From positions 22,849-57,007 of the forward strand of contig NVUM01000016.1 in NCBI GenBank assembly GCA_002733125.1: 34,159 bases of DNA, given 5' to 3'. Positions 1 through 8,240 of the stretch are shown piece after piece. Source of the DNA: Porticoccus sp. GTDB lineage: Bacteria > Pseudomonadota > Gammaproteobacteria > Pseudomonadales > Porticoccaceae. Each line of letters opens with the position of its first letter. Position 1 is the stretch's first letter. A program made the position numbers and the translations under genes. A model generated the notes under the pieces. The model did no database searches. It was given only the letters and a program-made list of their open reading frames with translations, and had not been told where the DNA came from.

Positions 1-719
1 AGGAACAGGAACAGGAACAGGAACAGGAACAGGAACAGGGTGAGCCTGCAGCTGAAACAGTCACCAAGGCAAGACTACCAGAACAAATCGATATTCACTG
101 GCCCGACCCCGCAACAGCCGACTCTGCTCAGCAGCCCGAAGATGACTCACCAAGAGAGCGTGAAAGCTCGCCAAAGGCGTTGATAGAGGACAGCTCAGCG
201 CAGCAGCAGAGCGAGACCACTCTCTTTTACCCCCCCGCCAAACCCCGGCACAAAACCTGGCTGTGGCTATCACTTTCCCTGTTGGCTGTTGCCCTGCTGG
301 CAGCCCAGTACCTGTATTTTTTCGCCGACGTGATTGGCACAGACCCGAGCCACCGGCAATGGATAGGCCGCTATTGCGAGGTGGCGGGCTGTAAACCGTC
401 ACCCCTGCAGGACCTGAACAAAATCAGCAGCGATCAGTTAATGGTCTACAGCCACCCGGAAATACCCGATGCCCTGAGCGTGGATGCCGTCCTGGTCAAT
501 GAGGCCAGTTTTGCACAACCCTTTCCGGCGCTGGTGCTAAGGTTCGAAAACCTGCAGGGGGAAATCCTTGCCCAGCGGCTTTTTCAGCCCAAGGAATACC
601 TGCACGGTGATCTGGCCGATATGACCATGATGCCCGCCAGACAGCCGGTGAGACTTAGGCTGGAACTGGTTGATCCCGGACAGGACGCCGTCAGTTATCT
701 GCTATTCATTCCCAAATAA
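1..719 (+). CDS. DUF3426 / zinc-ribbon domain protein, 5' partial
   Basis: The frame is open from the left edge (first full codon at 3) to the stop at 717-719, giving 238 visible residues; the true start lies outside the window. It begins with a Glu-Gln repeat, continues with an acidic, Pro-rich linker, then one membrane helix (around WLWLSLSLLAVALLAAQYLY) and a C-terminal extracytoplasmic domain of about 130 residues typical of DUF3426. Family members usually start with an MJ0042-type zinc ribbon, which would be upstream. Its place directly before dusB-fis matches Pseudomonas, where prmA and a DUF3426 gene precede dusB. The function of the family is unknown. A TTG at 180 is only an internal codon of this longer frame. 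Confidence 0.8.
   Translation, partial: EQEQEQEQEQEQGEPAAETVTKARLPEQIDIHWPDPATADSAQQPEDDSPRERESSPKALIEDSSAQQQSETTLFYPPAKPRHKTWLWLSLSLLAVALLAAQYLYFFADVIGTDPSHRQWIGRYCEVAGCKPSPLQDLNKISSDQLMVYSHPEIPDALSVDAVLVNEASFAQPFPALVLRFENLQGEILAQRLFQPKEYLHGDLADMTMMPARQPVRLRLELVDPGQDAVSYLLFIPK
3..38 (+). repeat. Hexanucleotide tandem repeat GAACAG x6 encoding (Glu-Gln)n
   Basis: Six perfect GAACAG units run in frame, and the array continues to the left window edge, so the total copy number is unknown. Each unit adds Glu-Gln to the linker of the DUF3426 protein. Because the unit is 6 bp, copy changes alter linker length without breaking the frame. Confidence 0.9.
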
Positions 720-793
720 TCTTTATTCCGCCGGCCAAGAGCGGGTATCATCAACACCCCGTTTTTTCCGAGCTTAGATTGAGGCAACCCGAC

Positions 794-1780
794 TTGGTGA
801 AGATTGGTCATCATGCGCTGGCATCACAAACCATACTGGCACCCATGGCCGGCGTGACGGATTTGCCATTTCGCCGGCTCTGTCGAGCACAGGGTGCTGG
901 CATGGCCGTGTCGGAGATGATCACCTCCGATACCCGCCTTTGGCACACCCGGAAGAGCCGCCAGCGGCTGGTCCACAAGGATGAGCTCTCGCCCAGATCC
1001 GTACAGATTGCCGGCAGTATCCCGACCCTCATGGCGGATGCCGCCCGACAAAACAGGGAGCTCGGTGCCGAGATCATCGATATCAATATGGGCTGTCCCG
1101 CCAAAAAAGTCTGCAAACGGGCAGCCGGATCGGCATTGCTCCAGGATGAGAAACTGGTGGCAGCTATCCTCTCCGCCGTGGTCGGGGCCGTCGACATTCC
1201 CGTCACACTGAAAATCCGCACCGGCTGGGACAGCCAAAATCGCAACGCGCTCAACATCGCCAGAATTGCCGAGGATTGCGGCATCCAGGCGCTCGCTATC
1301 CACGGACGTACCCGCGCCTGCCGTTTCAAGGGCCAGGCTGAATACGACACGATTGCGAGCGTGGTTCAATCAGTCGATATCCCGGTATTCGCCAACGGTG
1401 ATATCCATTCTGCGGAGGATGCCAAAGCCGTGCTTGACCAAACCGGTGCAGCCGCCGTGATGATTGGCCGCGCCGCCCAGGGCAACCCATGGCTATTTCG
1501 TGAGATCAATCACTATCTGGAATACGGCTCGCTACCGGAGCCTCTTCCCGGGCAAGAATTCGCTGCCCAGGTGGTTGACCATATTCGCGCCATACACGCG
1601 CACTACGGAGAATATTCAGGTATCCGGATTGCCCGCAAGCATGTGGGCTGGTACGTTGAGCGCCTGCCCGGCGGTGACACCTTTCGCCGCTCTTTCAACC
1701 AGCTGGACAACCATAACGTACAAATAGACCGCCTGCACACCTACCTGGCAGGACAGAACAATTGGGACCAAGCCGCATGA
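794..1780 (+). CDS. dusB: tRNA-dihydrouridine synthase DusB
   Basis: FMN-dependent enzyme that reduces uridine to dihydrouridine in the tRNA D-loop. The TIM-barrel start APMAGVTDLPFRRLCR, the NMGCPAKKV motif with the catalytic cysteine (about residue 101), the KIRTGW segment, HGRTRAC and the FMN-phosphate segment GDI...IGRAAQGNPW are all visible; length (about 328 aa) is normal. Start choice: TTG at 794 lies 9 nt after a GAGG (781-784) and gives the usual short N terminus before IGxxxL. GTG 797 and TTG 779 are alternatives. The stop overlaps the fis start (ATGA), as in the conserved dusB-fis operon. Confidence 0.95.
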   Translation: MVKIGHHALASQTILAPMAGVTDLPFRRLCRAQGAGMAVSEMITSDTRLWHTRKSRQRLVHKDELSPRSVQIAGSIPTLMADAARQNRELGAEIIDINMGCPAKKVCKRAAGSALLQDEKLVAAILSAVVGAVDIPVTLKIRTGWDSQNRNALNIARIAEDCGIQALAIHGRTRACRFKGQAEYDTIASVVQSVDIPVFANGDIHSAEDAKAVLDQTGAAAVMIGRAAQGNPWLFREINHYLEYGSLPEPLPGQEFAAQVVDHIRAIHAHYGEYSGIRIARKHVGWYVERLPGGDTFRRSFNQLDNHNVQIDRLHTYLAGQNNWDQAA

Positions 1781-2073
1781 GCGCCATTGATACATTCACG
1801 ATCCAGGCCGAGGTAAGCGCCGAGCCATCGGATACCACACACCATCACAAATCCCTGCGCCTCTGTGTGGAAACCGCACTGCAACAATACTTCCTGCATC
1901 TGGACGGACAGCCGACCAATGATCTGTATCAGCTGGTACTCACGGAGGTGGAGGAACCCCTACTTGAAGCGGTGCTCAGCTATACCCACAACAATCAGAG
2001 CAAAGCGGCAGAAATGCTTGGCCTGAACCGTGGCACACTGCGAAAAAAACTCAAACAATACAATCTACTATAA
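1777..2073 (+). CDS. fis: DNA-binding protein Fis
   Basis: Nucleoid-associated bending protein and growth-phase regulator. The ATG at 1777 overlaps the dusB stop (ATGA) and gives 98 residues, exactly the length of E. coli Fis. The C-terminal helix-turn-helix is clear: NNQSKAAEMLGLNRGTLRKK, followed by LKQYNLL. The N-terminal half is variable, as usual. A TTG at 1762 would add five residues, but the ATGA-coupled start fits better. Translation is probably coupled to dusB; purH follows 21 nt later. Confidence 0.95.
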   Translation: MSAIDTFTIQAEVSAEPSDTTHHHKSLRLCVETALQQYFLHLDGQPTNDLYQLVLTEVEEPLLEAVLSYTHNNQSKAAEMLGLNRGTLRKKLKQYNLL

Positions 2074-2094
2074 AACACCAACACTGAGGACCAT

Positions 2095-3684
2095 ATGAGC
2101 GACTTGCGTAAAGTTTCCCGCGCCCTGATTAGCGTCTCTGACAAGACAGGCATTGTTGAATTCGCCAGGGCACTGAGCAATCAGGGCGTCGAAGTCCTCT
2201 CTACGGGCGGCACCTACCGCCTGCTCAACGAGAACGGTATCAGTGTCAGGGAAGTCTCGGATTACACCGGATTCCCGGAAATGATGGACGGCAGGGTCAA
2301 AACCCTTCACCCCAAAGTACACGGTGGCATCCTCGGTCGCCGCGGCACCGATGACGGCGTCATGAGTGAACACGGCATCCTGCCCATCGACATGGTGGTG
2401 GTAAACCTCTACCCCTTCGCCACCACCGTGGCCGACCCCACCTGCGATTTGCCAACCGCCATTGAAAATATCGATATCGGCGGTCCAACCATGGTTCGCT
2501 CCGCCGCCAAAAACCATAAGGATGTCGCCATTGTGGTCAATGCCGGCGACTACAGCGCAGTGCTGGATGAAATGCAGGCCAACGGCGGCCAACTCAGTTA
2601 TGACACCCGCTACAGCCTGATGGTCAAAGCCTTTGAGCACACTGCCGCCTACGATGGCATGATCGCCAACCACTTTGGTGCCCGCCCTTTCAATTTTGAG
2701 CCGGGCACCAACGAGAAACGCGACTTCCCCGACACCTTCAACACCCAGTTCCTGAAAATCCAGGAAATGCGTTACGGCGAAAATCCACACCAGAAGGCGG
2801 CCTTTTACGTGGAAGCCAGTCCGGCTGAGGCCAGTGTCGCCACCGCCCGTCAATTGCAGGGCAAGGAGCTGTCCTACAACAATATCGCCGACACTGACGC
2901 AGCCCTGGAGTGCGTCAAGCAATTCGACCAGCCCGCCTGCGTGATCGTCAAGCACGCCAATCCCTGCGGCGTGGCCGTGGCAGCGGATATCGGGACCGCC
3001 TATGATCTGGCCTTTGCCACTGACCCGGAATCCGCTTTCGGTGGCATCATCGCCTTCAACCGCGAGCTGGATGCGGCCACCGCTGAAGCCATCTGCGAAA
3101 AACAGTTTGTGGAAGTAATCATCGCTCCCAGTGTCTCTGATGCGGCAGTGACCGCAGTCAGCAGCAAGAAAAACGTGCGCTTGCTGGCATGTGGCCTATG
3201 GGGCAAAACCCGCCCACAGGACTTTGACTTCAAACGGGTTAACGGCGGCCTGCTGGTACAGGATCGAGATAACGGCATGGTCTCCGCCGCCGATCTGAAA
3301 GTGGTCACCGACCGGAAACCCACGGATGATGAGCTGGCAGACCTGCTGTTCGCCTGGAAGGTAGCCAAAATGGTGAAATCCAACGCCATCGTTTACGCAA
3401 AAAACAACCGAACTATCGGTGTGGGGGCGGGCCAGATGAGCCGCATCAACTCCGCCCGTATCGCCGCCATTAAGGCGGAGCACGCGGGACTGGAAGTGAA
3501 GGGGGCAGTCATGGCCTCCGACGCTTTCTTCCCGTTCCGGGATGGCATTGATAACGCCGCCACAGTGGGCATCAGCTGCGTAATCCAGCCCGGTGGTTCG
3601 ATCCGCGACGAAGAAGTAATCGCCGCCGCCAACGAACATGGCATGGCCATGGTATTTACGGGTATGCGGCACTTTCGTCACTGA
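2095..3684 (+). CDS. purH: Bifunctional AICAR transformylase / IMP cyclohydrolase PurH
   Basis: Catalyses the last two steps of IMP synthesis. The N-terminal MGS-like cyclohydrolase domain (about 1-150; [31 protein letters not shown]) is followed by the transformylase domain with the [11 protein letters not shown] catalytic Lys-His segment and the family C terminus [11 protein letters not shown]. The 529 residues equal the E. coli length. ATG 2095 has a GAGG about 6 nt upstream. It sits 21 nt after fis, so dusB-fis-purH looks like one operon, as in Pseudomonas. Confidence 0.97.
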   Translation: MSDLRKVSRALISVSDKTGIVEFARALSNQGVEVLSTGGTYRLLNENGISVREVSDYTGFPEMMDGRVKTLHPKVHGGILGRRGTDDGVMSEHGILPIDMVVVNLYPFATTVADPTCDLPTAIENIDIGGPTMVRSAAKNHKDVAIVVNAGDYSAVLDEMQANGGQLSYDTRYSLMVKAFEHTAAYDGMIANHFGARPFNFEPGTNEKRDFPDTFNTQFLKIQEMRYGENPHQKAAFYVEASPAEASVATARQLQGKELSYNNIADTDAALECVKQFDQPACVIVKHANPCGVAVAADIGTAYDLAFATDPESAFGGIIAFNRELDAATAEAICEKQFVEVIIAPSVSDAAVTAVSSKKNVRLLACGLWGKTRPQDFDFKRVNGGLLVQDRDNGMVSAADLKVVTDRKPTDDELADLLFAWKVAKMVKSNAIVYAKNNRTIGVGAGQMSRINSARIAAIKAEHAGLEVKGAVMASDAFFPFRDGIDNAATVGISCVIQPGGSIRDEEVIAAANEHGMAMVFTGMRHFRH

Positions 3685-3780
3685 TAATGCACGACAACGT
3701 AGCCCCCATCACGTTGATTTTGTGGCGCTTGTGCCCTGCCAACACAACCGCCGCTGTCATTTAAGGCAAGAGAATTACGC

Positions 3781-5067
3781 ATGAATATTCTGGTGATCGG
3801 CTCCGGCGGACGGGAACACGCACTGGCGTGGAAAGCAGCCCAGGGCCAGGGTGTGGAAATGGTTTTTGTGGCACCGGGTAATGCGGGCACAGCGCTGGAA
3901 CCGGGTGTCCGGAACATAGCTATCGATGTCAACGACTTTGCAGCACTGGCAGATTTTGCCCAGCAGAGTAACGTCACCCTGACCATCGTCGGCCCGGAAC
4001 AGCCACTGGTGGATGGCATTGTGGATTTTTTCGCCGGCCGCGGTCTGCGGGCCTTTGGCCCCTCGAAAGGGGCAGCACAACTGGAAGGTTCCAAGGCTTT
4101 TACCAAGGACTTCCTGGCGCGCCACAACATCCCCACTGCGGAATACCAGAATTTCACTGAGATCGAACCGGCGCTCGCCTACCTGCGCGAGAAAGGGGCC
4201 CCCATTGTCATCAAGGCCGATGGCCTGGCCGCAGGTAAAGGGGTAATTGTCGCCACAACCCTGGAGGAAGCCGAAAACGCCGTGCACGATATGCTGGCCG
4301 GCAACGCCTTCGGCGACGCCGGCCATCGGGTGGTGATCGAAGAGTTTCTGGCCGGCGAGGAAGCCAGCTTTATCGTCATGGTGGACGGGGAACATATCCT
4401 GCCAATGGCGACGTCGCAGGATCACAAGGCACGGGATGACGGCGACCGGGGGCCGAATACCGGCGGCATGGGGGCTTACTCCCCCGCACCGGTGGTGACC
4501 CCAGAAATTCACGAGCGCGTCATGGCCGAGGTGATTCAGCCCACCGTGCAGGGAATGGCCACAGAGGGTAACCGTTACACCGGTTTCCTGTACGCCGGGC
4601 TGATGATCATGCCCGATGGCACCCCAAAGGTGATCGAGTACAACTGCCGCTTTGGTGATCCGGAAACCCAGCCGATCATGATGCGGCTAAAATCTGACCT
4701 GGTCGCACTCTGTACTGCGGCACTGGACAAGACGCTTCACCACTGCACTGTCGATTGGGACCCGCGTGCCGCGCTGGGTGTCGTATTGGCGGCGGGAGGC
4801 TACCCAAATGACTACCGCAAGGGTGATATCATTTCAGGGCTTCCCGTTTCCGGCACGGAAAATAGCAAAGTTTTTCACGCGGGGACCAGAGAGGTTGATG
4901 GGCGGGTTGCCACCAACGGCGGGCGAGTGCTCTGCGCCGTCGGTCTGGGCAATACGGTCTCTGAAGCCCAGCAGCGGGCCTACCAGCTGGCAGAACAGAT
5001 TTGTTGGGATGATGTCTATTTTCGCCACGATATTGGCTATCGGGCGATCGCACGGGAGAAGGTTTGA
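3781..5067 (+). CDS. purD: Phosphoribosylamine--glycine ligase PurD (GAR synthetase)
   Basis: ATP-grasp enzyme joining glycine to 5-phosphoribosylamine, the second step of purine synthesis. Visible are the N-terminal GSGGREHALAWK, the ATP-grasp segments (VIKADGLAAGKGVIV; EEFLAGEEASF), the metal-binding region VIEYNCRFGDPETQ and the C-terminal domain. Length 428 aa is normal. It follows purH by 96 nt with no clear terminator between, so co-transcription is likely. It converges with the next minus-strand gene across a 12-nt gap. Confidence 0.97.
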   Translation: MNILVIGSGGREHALAWKAAQGQGVEMVFVAPGNAGTALEPGVRNIAIDVNDFAALADFAQQSNVTLTIVGPEQPLVDGIVDFFAGRGLRAFGPSKGAAQLEGSKAFTKDFLARHNIPTAEYQNFTEIEPALAYLREKGAPIVIKADGLAAGKGVIVATTLEEAENAVHDMLAGNAFGDAGHRVVIEEFLAGEEASFIVMVDGEHILPMATSQDHKARDDGDRGPNTGGMGAYSPAPVVTPEIHERVMAEVIQPTVQGMATEGNRYTGFLYAGLMIMPDGTPKVIEYNCRFGDPETQPIMMRLKSDLVALCTAALDKTLHHCTVDWDPRAALGVVLAAGGYPNDYRKGDIISGLPVSGTENSKVFHAGTREVDGRVATNGGRVLCAVGLGNTVSEAQQRAYQLAEQICWDDVYFRHDIGYRAIAREKV

Positions 5068-5079
5068 AAGCAAGCTTAG

Positions 5080-6030
5080 CTACTGCTGCTGACGCCGCAA
5101 CCAGACTTCAAGACCCTGGGCGTTCAGTTCAAGATCCATCTCAAGATCCTGCTCCATCAGCGCCATGTCGGCATCCGGCCAGCGAGCCTTTATCCGTGTC
5201 AGCGTGATATCTCTTATCCGCTTGTAAATCGTGCTCTCCCGCTCTGGTCCAGCCTCCAGGGACAGCGCCATGTCACACCAGGCGTTTATTTGCTCGCGCA
5301 ACAACATCACGTAATTTTCAGGTTCATCCAGCAGGCTGTAGTGGGTGAGATAAACCCGCCGGGGCCGATAGCTCATCAGCAGGTCCAGCGAGCTGAGCAG
5401 CCGCTCAGGCGCAAATTGCACAGGTGTCGTGGTGGGCATGATAAACCGGTCACCCCCCAGCGCCGGGGTCAGATAAGCGAGGCCGAACGTGTCTCCGGTA
5501 AACCAGCCGCCACTGACCTTATCCCAAACACAACAATGGTGCTCGGCATGTCCTGGCGTATGACGAAACTCCAGTGTGCGCCCACCCAGATTCAGTCGCA
5601 ACCCGTCCTCGGCGCTGATAATGCGTTCTTCAGGCACAGCCACAAGCTCGCCATAGAGTGACCGGTAGGCCGACTCCCCGTAGACCGCGATAACACCCGC
5701 TATCAGTTTTGTGGGATCCGCCAGATGACGAGCGCCGCGGGGATGAACAACCAGCTGGGCATCGGGGTAACGCTGCATTAGCAATCCGGCACCACCGGCG
5801 TGGTCGAGGTGCACATGGGTGGGAATCACGTAGCGAACGGCCGCTGCCGTCAGACCCAATGAATCCAGTGCCTCACTGATAGCACTCACGGTGTGACTGG
5901 TACCGGTTTCAATAATCGCCACCTCACCGTCGTCCACCAGCAGATAACAACAGGCCTGGCCCGGCCTCACGTATTGGGCGTCGATACAGTAAATACCGTA
6001 ACCGAGAAATTGCTGTGGATGGCCTATCAT
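5080..6030 (-). CDS. MBL-fold metallo-hydrolase
   Basis: Metallo-beta-lactamase-fold protein of 316 aa. The di-metal motif THVHLDHAGG supplies His72, His74, Asp76 and His77; His161 (HTPGHAEHH), Asp180 (FTGDTFG) and a late LTHY histidine complete the site. The C-terminal 90 residues are helical and charged, with no extra recognised domain. The substrate cannot be told from sequence; hydrolysis of a thioester, lactone or phosphodiester is possible. ATG 6030 is the only good start. It is divergent from coq7, with 70 bp between them. Confidence 0.85.
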   Translation of the reverse strand: MIGHPQQFLGYGIYCIDAQYVRPGQACCYLLVDDGEVAIIETGTSHTVSAISEALDSLGLTAAAVRYVIPTHVHLDHAGGAGLLMQRYPDAQLVVHPRGARHLADPTKLIAGVIAVYGESAYRSLYGELVAVPEERIISAEDGLRLNLGGRTLEFRHTPGHAEHHCCVWDKVSGGWFTGDTFGLAYLTPALGGDRFIMPTTTPVQFAPERLLSSLDLLMSYRPRRVYLTHYSLLDEPENYVMLLREQINAWCDMALSLEAGPERESTIYKRIRDITLTRIKARWPDADMALMEQDLEMDLELNAQGLEVWLRRQQQ

Positions 6031-6060
6031 CTATTACCCTCGTGTGTTGACGGATGATTT

Positions 6061-6069
6061 TGCTACAAT
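6061..6069 (+). promoter_or_regulatory. Extended -10 promoter element for coq7
   Basis: TGCTACAAT (TG-n-TACAAT) lies 31 nt upstream of the coq7 GTG start in the short divergent intergenic region. A TTGACG at 6047-6052 is too close (11 nt) to serve as its -35, so the extended -10 form is the better reading. Confidence 0.5.
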
Positions 6070-6100
6070 CCTGTCATCATCAACAGTTTAGGGCAAAACC

Positions 6101-6745
6101 GTGCACACAAGGCAGCTTACCAAGCTCGATGGACTTCTTCTTCAGGTAGACCGTGCCCTGCGCACCTTGGCAGCAGAGCCTCCGGCACCGGCCCGCCTGT
6201 CACCGGGAAAAACCGCCGAGGAGCACACGCTGGATGAGCGTGAAAAGCGGCACGCGATAGGTCTGATGCGGGTCAACCACACGGGAGAGGTCTGCGCCCA
6301 GGCGCTTTACCAGGGACAGGCACTGACAGCAAAACTCACTTCGGTTCGCACTGAGATGGAGCAGGCTGCCGATGAGGAAATTGATCATCTGGCCTGGTGC
6401 CAGGACCGACTCAAGCAGTTGGGTGGACACACCAGCCTGTTGAATCCACTCTGGTACGGCCTGTCTTTTGGCATCGGGGCCACTACCGGGCTGGTCAGTG
6501 ACAAACTTAGCCTCGGCTTTGTGTCAGCCACCGAACAGCAGGTCTGCCAACACCTCGAAAATCATCTAGAAATACTGCCGGAAAACGACACCAAAAGCCG
6601 CGCCATTGTGCAGAAAATGCTGGAAGATGAGGGCAAACATGCGGCGCTGGCGAAGGAGGCCGGCGGCCTGGAATTTCCGTCACCAGTGAAGGGTTTGATG
6701 ACGCTGATCTCCGGCGCCATGACCAAAACCAGCTACCATATCTGA
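6101..6745 (+). CDS. coq7: Ubiquinone biosynthesis hydroxylase Coq7 (DMQ monooxygenase)
   Basis: Di-iron monooxygenase for the last hydroxylation in ubiquinone synthesis, membrane-associated. The carboxylate-bridged di-iron ligands are visible: Glu63 (NHTGEV), Glu93-x-x-His96 (EEIDHLAWC), Glu145 (SATEQQV) and Glu177-x-x-His180 ([10 protein letters not shown]). Length 214 aa is typical of the proteobacterial form with an N-terminal extension. The start is GTG 6101 with an AGGG about 7 nt upstream. In Pseudomonas aeruginosa coq7 also lies close to vfr and trpGDC. It meets the convergent lysR stop with no spacer. Confidence 0.95.
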   Translation: MHTRQLTKLDGLLLQVDRALRTLAAEPPAPARLSPGKTAEEHTLDEREKRHAIGLMRVNHTGEVCAQALYQGQALTAKLTSVRTEMEQAADEEIDHLAWCQDRLKQLGGHTSLLNPLWYGLSFGIGATTGLVSDKLSLGFVSATEQQVCQHLENHLEILPENDTKSRAIVQKMLEDEGKHAALAKEAGGLEFPSPVKGLMTLISGAMTKTSYHI

Positions 6746-7717
6746 TCAGCGAGCGCGGGCTGCCTGTCGAGCCTGCTCCTTGATGTCCTGAACGATGCCA
6801 ACAATCTGATCTTTGACCCATTGGTGGGCTGGCGACTTAATGGTTCTGACGTGCTGCACCAATACCACCGGAACGGTATTATCAAATTCCAGCTCTTCCG
6901 GGTAGGGTTTACGCACAATACCGTATGACTCACTCTCGATTTTAAGATCGTGCATAGTGGCCATCATCAGGCAATCGGTATGCCACAGGGCATCCATGGC
7001 TGTCATCAACTGTGTGGTGACCAGGGTTTTCTGCCGCTTGAGACCATGTTTTGCCAACTCCCGGTCAAACCGGCTCTCTGCATTGGCCGAGATCGGGCCC
7101 GTCAACAGCAGGTAATACTGAATAAAAGGGTATTCAAGCATTTCCACCAGGGTCAACTTGTCCTTCTTGGCAAGCGGATGCTCGGCACGCATCCACACGG
7201 CTGGCGTGAAACTACCCAGCGGAGTCACGTGATATTCACTTCCGTAGGGGCGAGAAATTTCGATGGCAAAATCCAGATCACCATCCTCCAGCGCACGGCC
7301 TTCCTCCTCCGCCTCGCTGGTCAGCGTCAGTGACATTCTCGGCGCTTCCCTGATTATTCTCTGGGTGAGGGTGGGCACCACCTGCACCGCGATAAACTCT
7401 GCCGTCATGATGCAAATTTCTCCCTCATAGGTAAGTGGATCAAATTTGCCACTGGCCACCAAATCCGACACGCCGGCCAACAGTGTCGGCAGGTGGACAG
7501 CCAACTCATTGGTTCTTGGTGTTGGAATCAGCCCTCGCCCACTGCGGATAAACAAGGGGTCATCGAATAGGTCCCTGAGACGCTGAAGGGTTTTACTCAT
7601 GGCCGGCTGAGTAATGAACAGTCGTTCCGCGGCCCTCGTCACACTGCGCTCTTCCAGCAACACCTGAAGAGCCACCAACAAGTTCAAGTCAACCCGGGAC
7701 AGAATTTTGGTATCCAC
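6746..7717 (-). CDS. LysR-family transcriptional regulator
   Basis: LTTR of 323 aa. The N-terminal winged helix-turn-helix is clear (VDLNLLVALQVLLEERSVTR, then AAERLFITQPAMSKTLQRLR, up to about residue 70), followed by the periplasmic-binding-like effector domain (about 95-310). The DLNLL start and the sequence TPRTNEL after the HTH resemble the NodD/LinR/PcaQ-like subgroup, but no ligand can be named. The start is GTG 7717 with AGGA 7-8 nt upstream. The 520-bp region upstream holds two small RNA promoters sharing a box that starts about 35 bp from this start codon. The regulator could act on that box; that is inference. Confidence 0.88.
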   Translation of the reverse strand: MDTKILSRVDLNLLVALQVLLEERSVTRAAERLFITQPAMSKTLQRLRDLFDDPLFIRSGRGLIPTPRTNELAVHLPTLLAGVSDLVASGKFDPLTYEGEICIMTAEFIAVQVVPTLTQRIIREAPRMSLTLTSEAEEEGRALEDGDLDFAIEISRPYGSEYHVTPLGSFTPAVWMRAEHPLAKKDKLTLVEMLEYPFIQYYLLLTGPISANAESRFDRELAKHGLKRQKTLVTTQLMTAMDALWHTDCLMMATMHDLKIESESYGIVRKPYPEELEFDNTVPVVLVQHVRTIKSPAHQWVKDQIVGIVQDIKEQARQAARAR

Positions 7718-7751
7718 AAAAACATTCCTACAGATTATGAATGATATTATC

Positions 7752-7789
7752 TTAATACATTTGAGTCATGGTTAGCCAATGGCTATATT
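7752..7789 (+). promoter_or_regulatory. Promoter of small RNA 1 with shared upstream box
   Basis: -35 TTGAGT (7761-7766), 17-nt spacer, -10 TATATT (7784-7789). The box TTAATACATTT at 7752-7762 and the following TCATG recur at the same offset in the second promoter (8034-8071). A 13-bp inverted repeat TAGCC-aat-GGCTA (7773-7785) overlaps the -10. The region also lies just upstream of the divergent lysR gene. Confidence 0.65.
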
Positions 7790-7795
7790 GACACT

Positions 7796-7990
7796 GTACC
7801 AAGCGGGGCCAAGGCGTGGTTTCCACCAAGCGACACCCCCTCACCGGTTACCTGGTGTCGCTGAACCCGAAGTCCCGTGAATGTGCCGGATGAGTGAAAT
7901 ACTCCCAGTATTGAATTATCAGGTCATTCAAGTGTAGTTCTCTTACTCCCTCTATATCTTTTTCAGGCAACGCAAGTTGCCTGTTTTTTT
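7796..7990 (+). ncRNA. Candidate small RNA 1 (about 195 nt)
   Basis: No plausible ORF. The predicted start is about 7 nt after the -10 at 7784-7789. The transcript would contain a small hairpin GTGG-TTT-CCAC (7816-7826), a perfect 9-bp stem AGCGACACC / GGTGTCGCT (7829-7837 with 7854-7862), a pyrimidine-rich single-stranded stretch with ACTCCCTCTATATC, and an intrinsic terminator at 7964-7990. The layout (promoter, stems, C/U-rich segment, U-tailed terminator) is that of an Hfq-type regulatory RNA. It matches no RNA family I recognise. Confidence 0.65.
7964..7990 (+). terminator. Intrinsic terminator of small RNA 1
   Basis: Perfect 8-bp stem CAGGCAAC / GTTGCCTG closed by a GCAA (GNRA) tetraloop and followed by seven T. 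No protein gene on the plus strand ends upstream of it (coq7 ends 1.2 kb away with a convergent gene between), so it must serve a non-coding transcript. Confidence 0.92.
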
Positions 7991-8033
7991 GCATGCACAG
8001 CAGAAATAAACACAGGGAATGAGCTAGATAAAT

Positions 8034-8071
8034 TTAATACATTTCAATCATGATCAGGCTCGATCTATAGT
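8034..8071 (+). promoter_or_regulatory. Promoter of small RNA 2 with shared upstream box
   Basis: -35 TTCAAT (8043-8048), 17-nt spacer, -10 TATAGT (8066-8071). The box TTAATACATTT (8034-8044) followed by TCATG is identical to that of the first promoter. Both the box-to--35 offset (9 nt) and the box-to--10 offset (32 nt) are the same in the two copies, so this looks like a duplicated promoter. Confidence 0.65.
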
Positions 8072-8077
8072 TAGCCC

Positions 8078-8175
8078 ATTGTTTGTTCAGACAGGTTGGC
8101 TTCTCAAACAATCCATTGATACTTTTATCTCCCTCCTATTTAAAATCCCTTGGGCAGCACCGCTGCCCTTTTTTT
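8078..8175 (+). ncRNA. Candidate small RNA 2 (about 98 nt)
   Basis: The predicted +1 near 8078 coincides with the first base of a perfect 8-bp stem, ATTGTTTG (8078-8085) with CAAACAAT (8105-8112). Next comes a single-stranded region containing ATCTCCCTCCTATTTAAAA, then a terminator at 8152-8175. The CTCCCTCC core is complementary to strong Shine-Dalgarno sequences and resembles the ACTCCCTCTAT segment of small RNA 1. No RNA family was recognised. The only overlapping reading frame is the shadow of yhfA. Confidence 0.68.
8152..8175 (+). terminator. Intrinsic terminator of small RNA 2
   Basis: Perfect 7-bp stem GGGCAGC / GCTGCCC with a 3-nt loop (ACC), followed by seven T. It lies 65 bp before the stop of the minus-strand yhfA gene, and no plus-strand protein gene precedes it. 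Confidence 0.9.
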
Positions 8176-8240
8176 GCGCACGGGAAACCGCCGGTGGACC
8201 CGGGGAGCTCATTCAACAGGCGGGAAGTCTTTGGCGGCTG

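Noticed and set aside
811-1369. Long minus-strand frames inside dusB
   Set aside because: They overlap a clear dusB reading frame and show no family motif; they are shadows of the real gene.
2068-2955. 295-codon minus-strand frame over purH
   Set aside because: Gly/Val/His-rich translation typical of the antisense of a GC-rich gene; purH on plus is certain.
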